The notes under the pieces were generated by a model. The model was not told where the DNA came from. It did no database searches and saw nothing but the letters and a program-made list of their open reading frames with translations. A program made the translations under genes and the position numbers. This document shows, piece after piece, positions 1-11,569 of a stretch of 64,000 nucleotides of DNA. The DNA is from Chondrilla cf. caribensis (taxonomy: Eukaryota > Porifera > Demospongiae > Chondrillida > Chondrillidae), in NCBI GenBank assembly GCA_964020155.1, contig OZ026547.1:3623095-3687094 (forward strand). The letters are read 5' to 3'. Positions within the stretch are counted from its first letter, which is position 1. The number at the start of each line of letters is the position of its first letter.

Positions 1-654
1 TGAATTTATGATCTGGTTGGGAATTTCGATCTTAAAGGCACTTTCACACAGAGTCAAACATTCCTGTAACTATCAATGAGTTATACACATTGGTCAACTA
101 CTGTTTGTTCTGAATCCATTGGTAGTATACTACTGTGCCTTAGGGGAGATACAGGATATTTCATTCACTTATTCAATTTACTTTCTTAATACAGGTCATA
201 TGCAACAGCATGCTGGTTCGTTCTATGATGCAATGACGTACGTACAAAGGGTCTGTAGCATCCTTTACATACGTACCTGGTATGATAGTCTGTGTGGAAA
301 ATTATGCGAAATGTTTCTGCCGACGTTATACGACATATGTACATTCCAAGTACATATCTGCTGTGACTTGCAGATTAGAGATTTTGGACGAGGAGAATAG
401 GGAATGGCCCGGGGAATTTGGGGTGCATTTTAAGCTCCAAGGAAGCAAATTCAAATGGTAAAGCCATTTACTATGACCATTAGCACAAAACAGGGTAGTT
501 TGGGACATCTACGTATTTCAAAACCTATGTACCTTTAGAATTGGCTATTGATTCAAATTGATTGGAAATCAATAAATTCATTAATACAGAGAAGATATAC
601 AAGTGGTCGACACTACAGTTCAATATTTTCTGTGTTTAGAAGTTCCCATTCAAC
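1..654. other. AT-rich non-coding sequence
   Basis: No convincing gene is seen. The longest open frames are short, lack recognisable motifs and have no splice-supported continuation. Confidence 0.5.
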
Positions 655-915
655 ATTACCCTGGTGTCCCACTTTACTTCGGTGTCCCACACTACCTCGG
701 TATCCCAGATTACCCCGGTGTCCCACATTACCCTAGTGTACCACAATACCCCGGTGTCCCATATTACCCCGGTGTCCCACACTACCCCAGTGTCCCACAC
801 TACCCCAGTGTCCCACACTACCCCAACACTCAACATTATCCCCCTGCACTCTGGTGTTCCACATCACCTTGGCATCCCCCACATTACCCCACTGTATCAG
901 ATCACCCAGTGTCAC
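655..915 (+). repeat. 18-bp minisatellite (PGVPHY-type)
   Basis: About ten head-to-tail copies of an 18-bp unit of the form CCCGGTGTCCCACACTAC are visible at 655-842, followed by degenerate copies to about 915. The unit is six codons long, so every frame stays open. On the plus strand one frame reads repeated P-G/S-V-P-H-Y. The open frame follows from the period and I see no flanking exon structure, so I treat it as a minisatellite rather than a gene. Confidence 0.8.
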
Positions 916-1337
916 CTCACATGAGAACATTACTATTGCCTAGTTGTTGTTACAAGGGCCCTGATTGTGTTCTGATGTTGAACTATGGGTGTAGACCTCT
1001 ACAACTGGTCAGTACCTCCATGTATGAGGATATTATGAGTGACAATTCGGCTGATATTAAAGGCTGCCAATGGCTAAGAGTTCTAAATACAAAATTCCAC
1101 TCTATAAAGGTAGGGATTCGGTAAAAAAAAAACACAAAACATATCAGGATGACTAATTGAAATTGTGAGAAATTACGTCAATGTTAGAAAACATATTATA
1201 TTTCCCATCATATTTGTCTCCGAACTAGACGTTTTGATCCCGCGATGGCCGTCCCTCGTGGGCTTCGGAGTGGCGATAGGTTACTCGAATCGAACGTCAG
1301 TACTAACTCCAAAGTGGATCAACGCTAACCTAGTTGA

Positions 1338-2252
1338 ATCAACGTACGCATAACACAAATCGCCCATATAGCATCACCACAAACCAAGTCTAACGCCGAG
1401 GCAACTCATCTGCTTGACTCAATGAAAAACATCCTCAGCAAACGCCAATGTGCTGTTTGGGACTCCCACCTGGAAACCCTTTCAGTCCAGTCGAAGTTCC
1501 TAGACATTGCTGCCCTGGAACAACATTCCAAAGTGTGGTCAAGGATTATGTTCGGCCTCCCCGCAGGCCAACTATCCTTTTTAATCCGAGCAGGCATCGA
1601 TGTCCTTCCATCCCCAGCCAATCTACAAAGATGGAACATCCAACCTGACTCTACATGCTCCCTCTGTAACTCTAGACCCTGTACTGTAAGTCACATCCTT
1701 AATGGATGTCCTACAGCTTTGAATCAAGGGCGCTATACATGGAGGCATGATAGTGTCCTGTCCCACCTTCTCAAGCTGATCCAATCCACTCTGTCAGAGG
1801 TCACTATTTATGCTGATCTACCCGGACACCGAGCCCTCGACAACCCACCATCAACCATCCCTCCTTCTCTAGTTGCTACTTCTGCACGCCCTGACATAGT
1901 TATCATCTCCGGCTCTTCCATACACCTGCTAGAACTTACTGTTCCATCCAACACGGTAAAAAACATCATGAACGCTAGAGTAAGAAAGCAATCTAAAAGC
2001 AACTATATCCACCTCGTCAACGACCTCGAATCATTAGGCCACTCAGTCCACCTTCACACTGCAGAATTGGGATCCCTGGGCCATTTCAACCCTGAAACAG
2101 TGTCTGAGGTACATTCCATCCTACCTTCGAAATCAAAACCCGTTATAAGAAAGGATCTGCTCGACCTTAGCAAAGTCGCCATCACCTGCTCAAAGATCAT
2201 CTTCGAAGCCAGACTACATTCCGACTGGAACACTCATTTAGATTTAATTTGA
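1338..2252 (+). mobile_element. 3' end of an RLE-type non-LTR retrotransposon (5'-truncated)
   Basis: An open frame runs from just after a stop at 1335-1337 to the TGA at 2250-2252, with its first Met at 1422. It matches the C-terminal part of LINE polyproteins carrying a restriction-like endonuclease (R2/NeSL-like group). A Cys2-His-Cys knuckle, CSLCNSRPCTVSHILNGC, is followed by RPDIVI and LLELTVP, the PD-(D/E)xK-type endonuclease core, then a basic R-x-R-K-x-x-K-x-x-Y helix. The linker GLPAGQLSFLIRAGIDVLP is typical of this family as I know it. No reverse transcriptase lies upstream in the window, so the copy is 5'-truncated, as is usual for LINEs. The frame is intact, so insertion may be fairly recent. 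A pyrimidine-rich 3' UTR follows from about 2260. Confidence 0.8.
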
Positions 2253-3840
2253 AGCAATCTCCACTCATCATTTGTTTTTCTTTTCCTCTTCCGTTTTTCT
2301 TTTTTTTTCTCATCTTGTTTTCTTTTCCTTCTTCACAAAACCACTAAATTTTGTAACCACCTTCCAATCCCTATTGCTTGCCAGGTAAATCATTCATTGA
2401 TTTGTACCCCTGTGTCCGAGCTTTTGCCTCACAAAGTCACTCAATTATTCATCATATTGTGTGCTCTGTAAGGCATATCTGGTTTGTCATGATTAATAAT
2501 GACGTTTCCCCCCCCCCTAACAGTCGGTGAGGTAGTCAGCTACAACGTTACTGCACCAATACACCTAGCGCAAGTGTATATTCGATCCGACCACGTACAA
2601 TACGTTTGGGGTAGAGTGACACGAACACTGGTTTACCTTTGTACCTCGGAAAGGTCACGCAAAGTCACGGTGCGAAGAAATAGAAGGAAACGCGATGAGG
2701 TGAACGGCTAAAATGAGGTGAATACACCGTTGAAACAAACGCAATGAGATACTTCTTGCTCACCTTTTAGACTCGAAATGGATATTTCTCCGGTGACTAA
2801 AGCTTAAGGTCCCAATCTCTCTGCCTTCAACCTTTTAGCAGAACACGCAGGAAAGGTCACGCGTGCCTCACGCATAGGGCATGTATCACCCGATCCACAA
2901 TACGGTTCCCGCAACCGCGAGTAGGATAGTCGTATATCCCTGTATAAGTCTGGATACTTGTATTACGTTTCGGATTCTACGATACTCGCAATATTCAAAC
3001 CAATAAGCCATACCGTGTACCGTGAAAAAGGTATGACAAAAGGAAGCAATTTGTGGTAATATTTCATATGTCAATATTATTACATCAACATCATGCATGG
3101 TATTATGCTGAAACTGAGCAGACAGCTAATTTACTCATGACTTTATTACATGCAAATTATTTAATTATCTTCGATTCTGTGTATCTAAATCAATCAATCT
3201 GATCACAACATGAAATTTAACGTTCAATTTAGATAATAACTTCATGATATTCACCTTTGTGAAGACATCTTTTCCTAGACTATGCTGACATTCCACTTAC
3301 CCCATTCACTTTACACCTTACACCTATATCTACCTATATACCTATACCTTACAGTTCAATATATTTGATACATACTGATGTAACATGCGTGTAATGTACA
3401 GGTACTGTATAGCATATATTAATTTTGATGATAATTATGATATGACAGTTTGTGCATGACATGCAGTTTTGTACTGAATCCAATATCTAAATACTGTATA
3501 CATTACAGTACCTCCTTACAAAGGACACTTTCTAATGTACCATAATATAGATTTCACATAGCGCTGATGCATTATCTTTTTGCCTCTGAATGTCATTGTG
3601 CGATTTACTGATTCAATTTGATCCAATGTATATGTGTGCTCATTGATACTCTATAGAGTATCTCTGGTGTGTTCAGTACAATGTATTTGGGAGCTGTGGG
3701 AAAATCACACTGTACTGCCACGCCTGGTTGCTTTTGAAGACAACTACATGTGATGTACATCATATACAACATCACCATGCGGAAAAAACACAATGTTCAC
3801 TCGTGAGGTTCAAACATTGATTTTGATGTTTATGTGACCT
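2253..3840. other. LINE 3' flank and intergenic DNA
   Basis: The stretch begins with a T/C-rich tract that probably belongs to the LINE 3' UTR. A C9 run lies near 2509-2518, and AT-rich sequence without a supportable gene follows. Confidence 0.5.
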
Positions 3841-3848
3841 TATAAGAG
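3841..3848 (+). promoter_or_regulatory. possible TATA box of the elongase gene
   Basis: TATAAGAG lies about 100 bp upstream of the predicted ATG at 3943, which would leave a 5' UTR of roughly 70 nt. Position is the only support. Confidence 0.3.
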
Positions 3849-3942
3849 GTCAAATCATAAAGTACATAATGTAAGGTCACGTTGTTCGATTGCGCAATAT
3901 TGACCGCACGTCACAGCACACGTGTTTCTCTGGTGTGGAAAA

Positions 3943-4831
3943 ATGGCTGCCGGCTCTTCGGGGGAGCTGCAGTTCACAAGTACAGTTCTTGGTCATCTTT
4001 GTGCATTGTACCGTATCTTTGTGTTTTCATAAGCACAGTAGAGATTTGGAAAATTTGGCGTTATGTTTCGAAAATAGATTACATTCCAGCATTCGTATTT
4101 TTCCCTTTATTTGTTCAGGTCGGATTGTGCGAACGATGCTGAACTTTGGTTCACTCAAGAGTTTCCCTCTTTTCGTGGTGTATGTTGTTGTATGTGTAGG
4201 AACGAGGTACATCACCAGACTGGTCGGCCCTTTCCAGCTGCGAATACCGCTTATCTTCCACAACTTCGCATGTTGTGGTCTCAGCATTGCCTCAGCAGTT
4301 ATTGGTTTCTACGGTCTGTTAACCTCGGGTAGTATTCTAGTAATAGCAGATGGCAACGAATATATCAAACGTGCCCTCTACATATACTGGATTGGTAAGA
4401 TACTCGAACTGTGTGATACTCTGTTTATGATCCTGAGACACAAAAAGAGACAGATTAGTTTTCTACACGTCTTTCACCATTCCTCCATGTTACTGCTCGC
4501 TGATTATGCCTGTAACCTGGCTCCTTGGCCTCCAGTTGCCCTTGGCATCGTTATGAACTCAATTGTACATATCGTGATGTACGGATATTACGCCTTGACT
4601 GCATTGTATCCTTTAAGGGATTTTACCTGGAAAAGATTGATAACACAACTCCAAATGGTCCAGTTTCTTGTCGGGGTTGTGATGGGCGTGAACGGGTATC
4701 TCTCACATGGTTACTGTGTTTACTCCATACTGTTCCCGGCGGCCATGTTTGTTCTGTTCAGTAACTACTACTACCATGCTTATGTGATGAGAAAAGCACC
4801 AAAAGATGTTGGAAAATCGAAACTAAACTGA
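3943..4831 (+). CDS. ELOVL-family very-long-chain fatty acid elongase (3-ketoacyl-CoA synthase)
   Basis: The product condenses malonyl-CoA with a long-chain acyl-CoA, the first step of ER fatty-acid elongation. I predict two exons, 3943-3979 and 4119-4831. The 139-bp intron has a GTACAG donor and a TTGTTCAG acceptor, and joining them gives 249 residues. An uninterrupted reading frame also extends upstream from 4119 to a Met at 3890, but it reads through the intron. The 3943 ATG has a good context (AAAATGG). All family motifs are present: KILELCDT (106-113), the catalytic histidine box HVFHH (129-133), NSIVHIVMYGYY (159-170) and TQLQMVQ near 188. There are several hydrophobic spans. The C-terminus KSKLN fits the KxKxx ER-retrieval signal. 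The protein is slightly shorter than most ELOVLs (about 270-300). I cannot assign a subfamily or chain-length preference. Confidence 0.9.
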
Positions 4832-5047
4832 GATAGGTGCCTTATTTCCTACATAGTTAATATGTTCTTATAATATCCCAGTATAATTTTAATAATAGTA
4901 ATATTTCATTTATAATTGTGTAATATAAGTTTCTATATTGTTGTGTTTGACTTTTCTAATTAGCTCTATATTAACCGATATTATGTATGTTCCCGTCTTA
5001 TGCATCATCAATTGTTCCTATTTCTGTTGTGTGTATATATTATTATA

Positions 5048-6646
5048 CAGTGGTGACCAAAAGTTACAGGACGATTTCAATATGGTCGTCAGCTAATTTT
5101 CAGCATAATTGCAATTTTTTCAATATTTTGGTGAATTTGAAACAAGCATAGATACTAGAGAAAAACCAACACGATAGTCAAAATGAATCATTATGATAAA
5201 AATACTGTTAAAATGTTCAAGAACATAACATTACAATAGTACTTTGAAATCTTCGTGTATTTCATTTAATAATGGTTCTAATCAACATGACATTCCAAAA
5301 TATACACTTAATACAGATGTTCTGGCTAATTTGTTGTACCTTAAAAAGTTATAGTGCAAGAATTCATCGATCGCAACTCTGAGTGTCTCGCTTATCTTGT
5401 CCTTCAAAATATCCGATTCAGCTGAAATGTCAGTTTTGGAGAGCTCATTTTATGGCCACCGTGTGCCCAGATTGCTACATACTAAACTTGACTTGTTTCA
5501 AGCAACAGTAGTTTTTTCTTCTAATTACGGTGTTCTTCCATGCAATTCTCTCTGTAATGGTCATTCACATGCATAAACTATAGAATCTGGCCAATATACT
5601 GTATACCCTGTGTTCTAGGAGTAGCCTACCAACAATCGTATATCTACGTATACAATATAATTTATTCTTCCAAGTTCGCACAGATAGTAGATCATACGAA
5701 TGCCGGCAAGTTATTTAGAGCATTGTCTCTTTGAAAATTAGTAGAGATTCTGAATCATAAGAATTTTGAATACCGTATATTCCCTAATTTTTCGGCAGAG
5801 CAAATTTCAGCTTCAAGTCAGCAATTAGGGATACAATGGTTGGAGCCAGAGACACGCCGAATAATTAGGGAAATTTGACGACAATTTAGAGTACACGCTG
5901 AAAAATTAGGTAACCAAAAAATGTTGGAATTCTTTTTAACAGTAGTGGCACCTGTTCGCGGATATCATGTGTACACGGACCAGTGGGAAGCTGAAACCGA
6001 CACTGCGCTGTTCTTCGAACGTGAATTAGTTGAATACAGCATAATTGAAGGTGTAAGAGTCTGTAATCGTTTTTTATAGCCAGTATTTGACCTATTTTAG
6101 CCGAGCAGGTAACGTTGTTGCTGTTGATTGGCACTGCCTCTGCAACACGATAAACGTAGCAAAGTGACAAAAGAACAGAGAGAGAGAGACGTATGGCACA
6201 TTAAGAGACAGAACGTGTTCAATCCTTATATATAGCTGACTAAAAATTAGAGTCAAGACTAAAAATTAGGGAACGCGATATTTCGTTGAAAATTAGAGTA
6301 TTACCAGACCCTATTTGGACAAATGCCAAAAAATAAGGGTGCAGAAAAATTAGGAAATGTATGGCATACGTTTGCAAGATAAAATTATATAGTTCCCTTG
6401 AAACAGGTATCTACAACGCGTTTGCTTAAGTAGTGATTTTGAATCAAAGCAGGCTGACAAGCACCGAAAGATGTAACGAAACGATTATGTGCAGATTACA
6501 CTGATTAGGATGTTGCTGAATGTTTCTAAAGATTTACTTTACAAAGTAAATTGAAAAATCTTGCTTTCAAGACGGTTAAATTTGTGCCATTCCGTTCCAC
6601 CATTTGTTTAAACCCATAATCACTCCATAACTTTTGACCGCCCCTG
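5048..6646. mobile_element. Tc1/mariner-like element, non-autonomous or decayed
   Basis: The left end CAGTGGTGACCAAAAGTTA and the inverted right end CAGGGGCGGTCAAAAGTTA form terminal repeats of the Tc1/mariner type. Both are flanked by TA, the expected target duplication. The total length of about 1.6 kb is close to that of a full Tc1, but no transposase frame is visible and a second element interrupts the interior. Confidence 0.55.
5771..6366. mobile_element. MITE nested in the Tc1-like element
   Basis: The ends are inverted: TACCGTATATTCCCTAATTT on the left and, reverse-complemented, TGCCATACATTTCCTAATTT on the right. They continue into TTTC and then C(G/T)GCA. The interior has repeated A/T-rich 'AAAATTAGG' motifs and no coding potential. 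Confidence 0.55.
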
Positions 6647-7701
6647 TATATTATTATATATTCAATGTTGTGTGTATATTTGTTAATTGATATTTTGTTT
6701 TTGTTTATGGATTCTTTATTATGTAAATGATGAACATATAGAAATTGTAATGTTGGAATCATTTGTATGATTTGTTTAATGTTTCCATTGTGTATGTGTC
6801 TATACAGTACAGGGTGTGTACCAGCAAATAAAAAGAAGGCTCAATTATCTGTTATCTCAATTATATTCTGTGCTAGTTGCTGTAATACGTATAAAATTGG
6901 TGGATAACCATGCATGATGTGTATAGTCCATGCTATTCCTGCTGCCATGTTTGTGCTACATGCTACTGAGTAAGTACTTACATCATGCATGCCTATGCTG
7001 TAATAATATAGGTAAAATTGTATACTTACTCCTGGCAGACATAATATGCATGTTTCTGAATTAACTTTAGTTACTTTGAATGATCTATAAAGGCAAGGCT
7101 GTAGGAAGCATTTGAACCGTGATAAGGCTGTATAAAATAGTTTTTCACTCACGTTTACTCATACTGACATACTCGTCTAGATACCATTTTACTGTAATGA
7201 TCGAGTGATGACATTCATCTTAACAAAATTAATGTGTGCTTCAGGTTTGAAAAGAGAGTGATTGAAGAGGTTTCTCATCTATAGAGGGCATCTGCAATTT
7301 GTCGTGCTTAAGTGCCATGCTTATTGATAAATTCTATGACTTATAGTGCATGACATCAGGGTTGATTACATCATTATGACACATGAATTATGATGTAATC
7401 AAAAGATGGCAGAGGCGGAATTTCTAAAAAGTGGTAACTTAAAGGCTGAAACCTTACCACTTGTATAAAGTTAACGCATAATTATATAGTTCTTGTTATA
7501 GCCATATTATACACAGGTATCTTCCCAATACAAGGTCATCACCAAACGACTATTATTACTTCAAAACTACCATCAACTTCAAGATTACTACAGCAATTGC
7601 CTACTAATACAATGAGAAGGCCACTACAACATATTAGTAGCTGACACTTAATGATAAGGTTGACAGGATGAGGTAAAATATACACTAATCTATATAAAAT
7701 A
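6647..7701. other. intergenic, no gene recognised
   Basis: AT-rich sequence between the transposon and the C80-like gene. A 103-codon minus frame at 6841-7152 has no recognisable motif, so I do not call it. Confidence 0.45.
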
Positions 7702-10152
7702 TCACACTACTGACAAAGCATGTAACATAAGTGTGTTCTTAAATACATCACCAATCAATGATGCAAGACAAACTGCTTGTCCTTTTGGACTGAGATAACC
7801 AATGATATTATCACCAATGGTGCCTGTTTGTTTGTTTCCTGTCACAGGAGCTGATAAGACCTGATTGTTGATTTGCAAATTTGTTTTCCATACATCCCAG
7901 CACCAATTAAATATCCTAACTGCGTCCAATGGATTATCCAATGCTTTATGTTCTGGCATATAATCAAGAGGCACATGATCCAATATTTGCCATTGAGTTT
8001 TATGGAAAATATTGTGTGCTGCATTACGCTTGGGATCAATATCTTTCAGTTCATACTTGTTCCAGACATCATGTGATCTCCATATCCCTGTTCTTTCGTC
8101 AAACGTGAGGTCGTGCTTTATTCTTTCGTACACATAGATCACAGGCTGGCCATCTTTTTCTGATATCTTGTAGTCAATAATGTTGGTAATGTATGGTTCA
8201 GATAAAGCAAGTTGATTCCATAAAGGTAGCCATTTGTATTCGTCTGGTTTCATTTCATAATCGCCTTGGTAAAGTGGTCCTGCAATATCTCCTGCTAGTG
8301 TTGGTTGTGGTTGTATCAACCCGGATGGTTCTTCTGGATCGAAGTTCATTACAACCTCTGTTAGACTGTCCATAAAGTGCTCTTGAATAGCCACTTTTTT
8401 GGCTGGTGATGAATCACTTCTTCCACTATTAGGTGATCTTTTGCGAATGCCTTGCTTAATGTCTTCAAAGTCTGCACTAACCCACTCTTTTATCACATTT
8501 GCATAATGTGCTTTTAAATGTGCATCACGAAATTTACACCACCAAGGCTCTTTGTATAGTTCATATCTCATACCACTAAACCTGGCTGGACCTGCAGCAC
8601 CACGGGCCATTGGTTCCAAAAAGAAGAAAATATTCCGTCCGAATTCCTCCACTGGAAGATTATGATATAAATCAAACAGTAGTACATTTATGATGGGTTG
8701 CCGCCAGTCACGAATTGATTCGCTGAGAAGAAGTGCCATAGCCACTACAGCATTATATGCATTGCCCTCACCAGTTTTTATGTTCTCATTGTCACCACTC
8801 AGAAATCGGATGGCATCAGGGAAAAATTCTTCATTTGTCCTCGCTTGAATAGTACTATAGCGGGTTGAACGTATGTGGGGTAGAGGATCTTCTGAATCAG
8901 ATCCAATTATTCCCACAAGATTACAGTAAAAGGGTTGCAACTGGTACCAAGTATTAGTTTCTGATTGGACTTTTAAACTCAAAACAAACTTTCCAAATCG
9001 ATGGTAAACCACCCTATTCTCCATGGGTGTACCAGCCTTTGTAGTGGTTATTTTTTGACGGCTAACCTTATCTCTATATGGATACTCGAAGCCGAGCTCA
9101 CCCCAATATTTGATTTCTTTCATTAAGTCTTCCACTCCATTGAGTTCTCTAACAGGTAAATCTTTCACTGTTCCATCAATCATTTTCACCTTTCTTTGTT
9201 TTGTAATTTTACTGTCCCAATCATTTGGGACAACAACGTATCTGTGAAAAATATTCTCGGCTGCCTTTTCAAGGACTTTGAAAACATCGTCATTGGTTAA
9301 TGTAACATGATACGGTGTTTGATGTCCACCGTTATACTCTATATCTATATAGTTTCTAGTTACGGAAACTTTGTTTGCTTGCTTTTTGTCTTTTGGTAGT
9401 GGTATAGGCGGTCTATAAACATTCTTTGATTTGACTGATACAAATGATGATTTCAGATTATTTGTTTCTGTATGTTGCAAAAGCACCTTTTTAATAGTTC
9501 CCTCTTTCACATACCAGACTACTTTGTCATTAATCCTTTCCCCATGAGCTATTTTGCCAGACTCGTGCACACCAACCAATCCGGTACGTGCACTTATTTG
9601 TGTTTGTATTCCTTTGCTTCGAAGGGCTTCAAGTACATTTATTGGAAATTCATTCTGGGGCCCTTGCAAGGTAAAGTTGCATGATTTTTGCTGATTACCA
9701 AAAAGGCTGCATCCGACCATGCTGATCCGATCCACTTTCTTTGTTACTGGGTCCACCAAAGTGGCCAAAACATTAGCAAGTGTATCGTGGGTAAGACCAC
9801 CCATCGTCACCGTTCCTCCATTTTTTCTACCGTGCCCAATTACTCGAATTCTACTCTTCACTCCGTGTGTGAATTTATTTATTTGCTTGTTGGCACCATG
9901 TGAGATGAATCTTTCTGTTTTGTCATCCCATGTAACTACCTGGAAACTCATGCCAAGTGTAGTGTGGGGATCAGGAAGCAACTTCACAACTTGAGTGTCA
10001 CAGTCATGGAGGTCATATTTCCCTTGAAGGTAGTGTGCAGCTAAATCTAGAACTGCACCATCTTCCAAAATGGCTAAGATTTCTTCATCTGGTTTGAAGC
10101 TGCTGACATAAAAGATGCACCAGAACACTGTAAAAACTGAAAGTTTAGTCAT
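7702..10152 (-). CDS. secreted protein with peptidase C80-like (toxin autoprocessing-type) domain
   Basis: The uninterrupted frame encodes 816 residues from the Met at 10152. A further in-frame Met at 10182 exists, but a polypyrimidine-AG acceptor (CTTTTCATGCAG, exon starting at 10165) sits between them. I therefore place an intron in the 5' UTR and start at 10152, which puts a signal peptide (MTKLSVFTVFWCIFYVSSF) at the very N-terminus. Residues about 50-225 resemble the C80 (clan CD) cysteine protease of large bacterial toxins: a strand-IGHG motif (His107) and a strand-VGCSLFG motif (Cys148), 41 residues apart, fit the catalytic His/Cys pair. A SARTGLVGV segment follows. Residues 260-816 match nothing I recognise. 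A basic RKRS sequence at 570-573 could be a convertase site. The domain is known mainly from bacteria, where inositol hexakisphosphate activates it. Whether this copy is active is unknown. Confidence 0.75.
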   Translation of the reverse strand: MTKLSVFTVFWCIFYVSSFKPDEEILAILEDGAVLDLAAHYLQGKYDLHDCDTQVVKLLPDPHTTLGMSFQVVTWDDKTERFISHGANKQINKFTHGVKSRIRVIGHGRKNGGTVTMGGLTHDTLANVLATLVDPVTKKVDRISMVGCSLFGNQQKSCNFTLQGPQNEFPINVLEALRSKGIQTQISARTGLVGVHESGKIAHGERINDKVVWYVKEGTIKKVLLQHTETNNLKSSFVSVKSKNVYRPPIPLPKDKKQANKVSVTRNYIDIEYNGGHQTPYHVTLTNDDVFKVLEKAAENIFHRYVVVPNDWDSKITKQRKVKMIDGTVKDLPVRELNGVEDLMKEIKYWGELGFEYPYRDKVSRQKITTTKAGTPMENRVVYHRFGKFVLSLKVQSETNTWYQLQPFYCNLVGIIGSDSEDPLPHIRSTRYSTIQARTNEEFFPDAIRFLSGDNENIKTGEGNAYNAVVAMALLLSESIRDWRQPIINVLLFDLYHNLPVEEFGRNIFFFLEPMARGAAGPARFSGMRYELYKEPWWCKFRDAHLKAHYANVIKEWVSADFEDIKQGIRKRSPNSGRSDSSPAKKVAIQEHFMDSLTEVVMNFDPEEPSGLIQPQPTLAGDIAGPLYQGDYEMKPDEYKWLPLWNQLALSEPYITNIIDYKISEKDGQPVIYVYERIKHDLTFDERTGIWRSHDVWNKYELKDIDPKRNAAHNIFHKTQWQILDHVPLDYMPEHKALDNPLDAVRIFNWCWDVWKTNLQINNQVLSAPVTGNKQTGTIGDNIIGYLSPKGQAVCLASLIGDVFKNTLMLHALSVV

Positions 10153-11134
10153 GATCGACCAATCCCTGCATGAAAAGATCAATAATAATTAAAATAATTT
10201 AGACATAATGCAAATACTAATGTTTATTTCACATAATATTCACAACTCTACATCTTTTGTTTAATAAAAAATTGACTTTTTGAATTGTTCAGAAACACAG
10301 TTCTATCATTATTCTTCATATTTTCCTGAATGTTTTGATCCTATAAGGGTCGTCATCAGTAAGGTATGATGACGACCCTCAGGGTTGATACATGTGTTAT
10401 ACTGCATGTTATTAGGGATGATGAATATAATATTGACCATAGCTCCACTTTTGATAAAATGATACACGTGCATGTATATTCCAAGGTATATGTAGTAGTT
10501 ATGTCCTTCCTATAGTGTGCTTCAGCGGATATATAGTGCCTGATTGAATTCCGAGTCAATTAATTACCATAGCAATCGATCAATTAATTAATGTCACTTA
10601 GCTATACCATCGCACCCGCCGACAATAATGACAGCGTCACAACAGTAGCCTTTAGTAAAGTTTCTCTAAATCGTTAGTTGTTCTTCTACAGGAGATATAT
10701 ATGTTTGCTGAAAATAATCACAGCGTAGCAATTATTCAAGTTACATTGTCCGGCGCAACAATTGAAAGTACAGTAGTCTTACTAAAGTCTAAGAGGAGTT
10801 TCTGTAAAATCGTTAGTAGTATCTAAGATGTTAGGAAAGTGTCATTTTACAGGAGATATGTTCTCCTTATATTCCTTTTGGCAGCGCGGGAGTGGAGGCT
10901 GTTCCTCGTATCTATATATGTGTCAGGAGAATTTCCTTCTCGAGAACTTTCAAAAACTGGGCTTTTAACTTCTCTTCTGGTTGAAAATTATCCCAATCGG
11001 TAATTATCTATAAAACTAAAAAGATCGGCACATTTGGCGGAATCCATAGAACAAATCGACACACAGCAGCAGTTTGAAAGGATACAAGCTAGTTATGTCC
11101 TTCCTAGGTGTGCTGCAGGAAGGACATAACTACT

Positions 11135-11176
<42 letters not shown>

Positions 11177-11516
11177 TAGGATCTGAGAAAAGGGGTCTTA
11201 TGGCGCTGTTGTGTAAACTGAGATACGAGTTAAAACATGCTTTCATGTAATTTTTTTGATTTTTTTTTTCTGCGATAAATCCAATCTAAACATTTAGTGG
11301 AAGGTTCCCTGAAAGCGCGGTGACCGTTCGATCTTGCAATATGGAACTACAGGCCCAGATGACGTCATGAATTATACGAAGATATACGGAATGTTCGGAC
11401 GTAAGCAATCATCGCATTTTCTCGGAATGGTGGTTTCGTTTACCGTAAAATTCAATCGCGTGTATCTTCGGAACCGAATGAGCTATACGGAAATTTAAAG
11501 CGGCATTATGTAGATT

Positions 11517-11569
<53 letters not shown>

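Noticed and set aside
1165..1353. 62-codon frame just before the LINE end
   Set aside because: It does not match the reverse transcriptase expected upstream of the endonuclease domain and ends before it in another frame.
3890..4137. Longer 313-residue elongase starting at 3890
   Set aside because: The extra N-terminus is a read-through of the intron and lacks family similarity; the spliced model from 3943 gives a clean start.
6841..7152. 103-codon minus frame
   Set aside because: No motif, no splice-supported partners and AT-rich composition like the flanks.
7702..10182. Bacterial contamination as the source of the C80-like gene
   Set aside because: It sits in continuous animal-type sequence, has a eukaryotic splice acceptor before the ATG, a cleavable leader, and no neighbouring bacterial genes.
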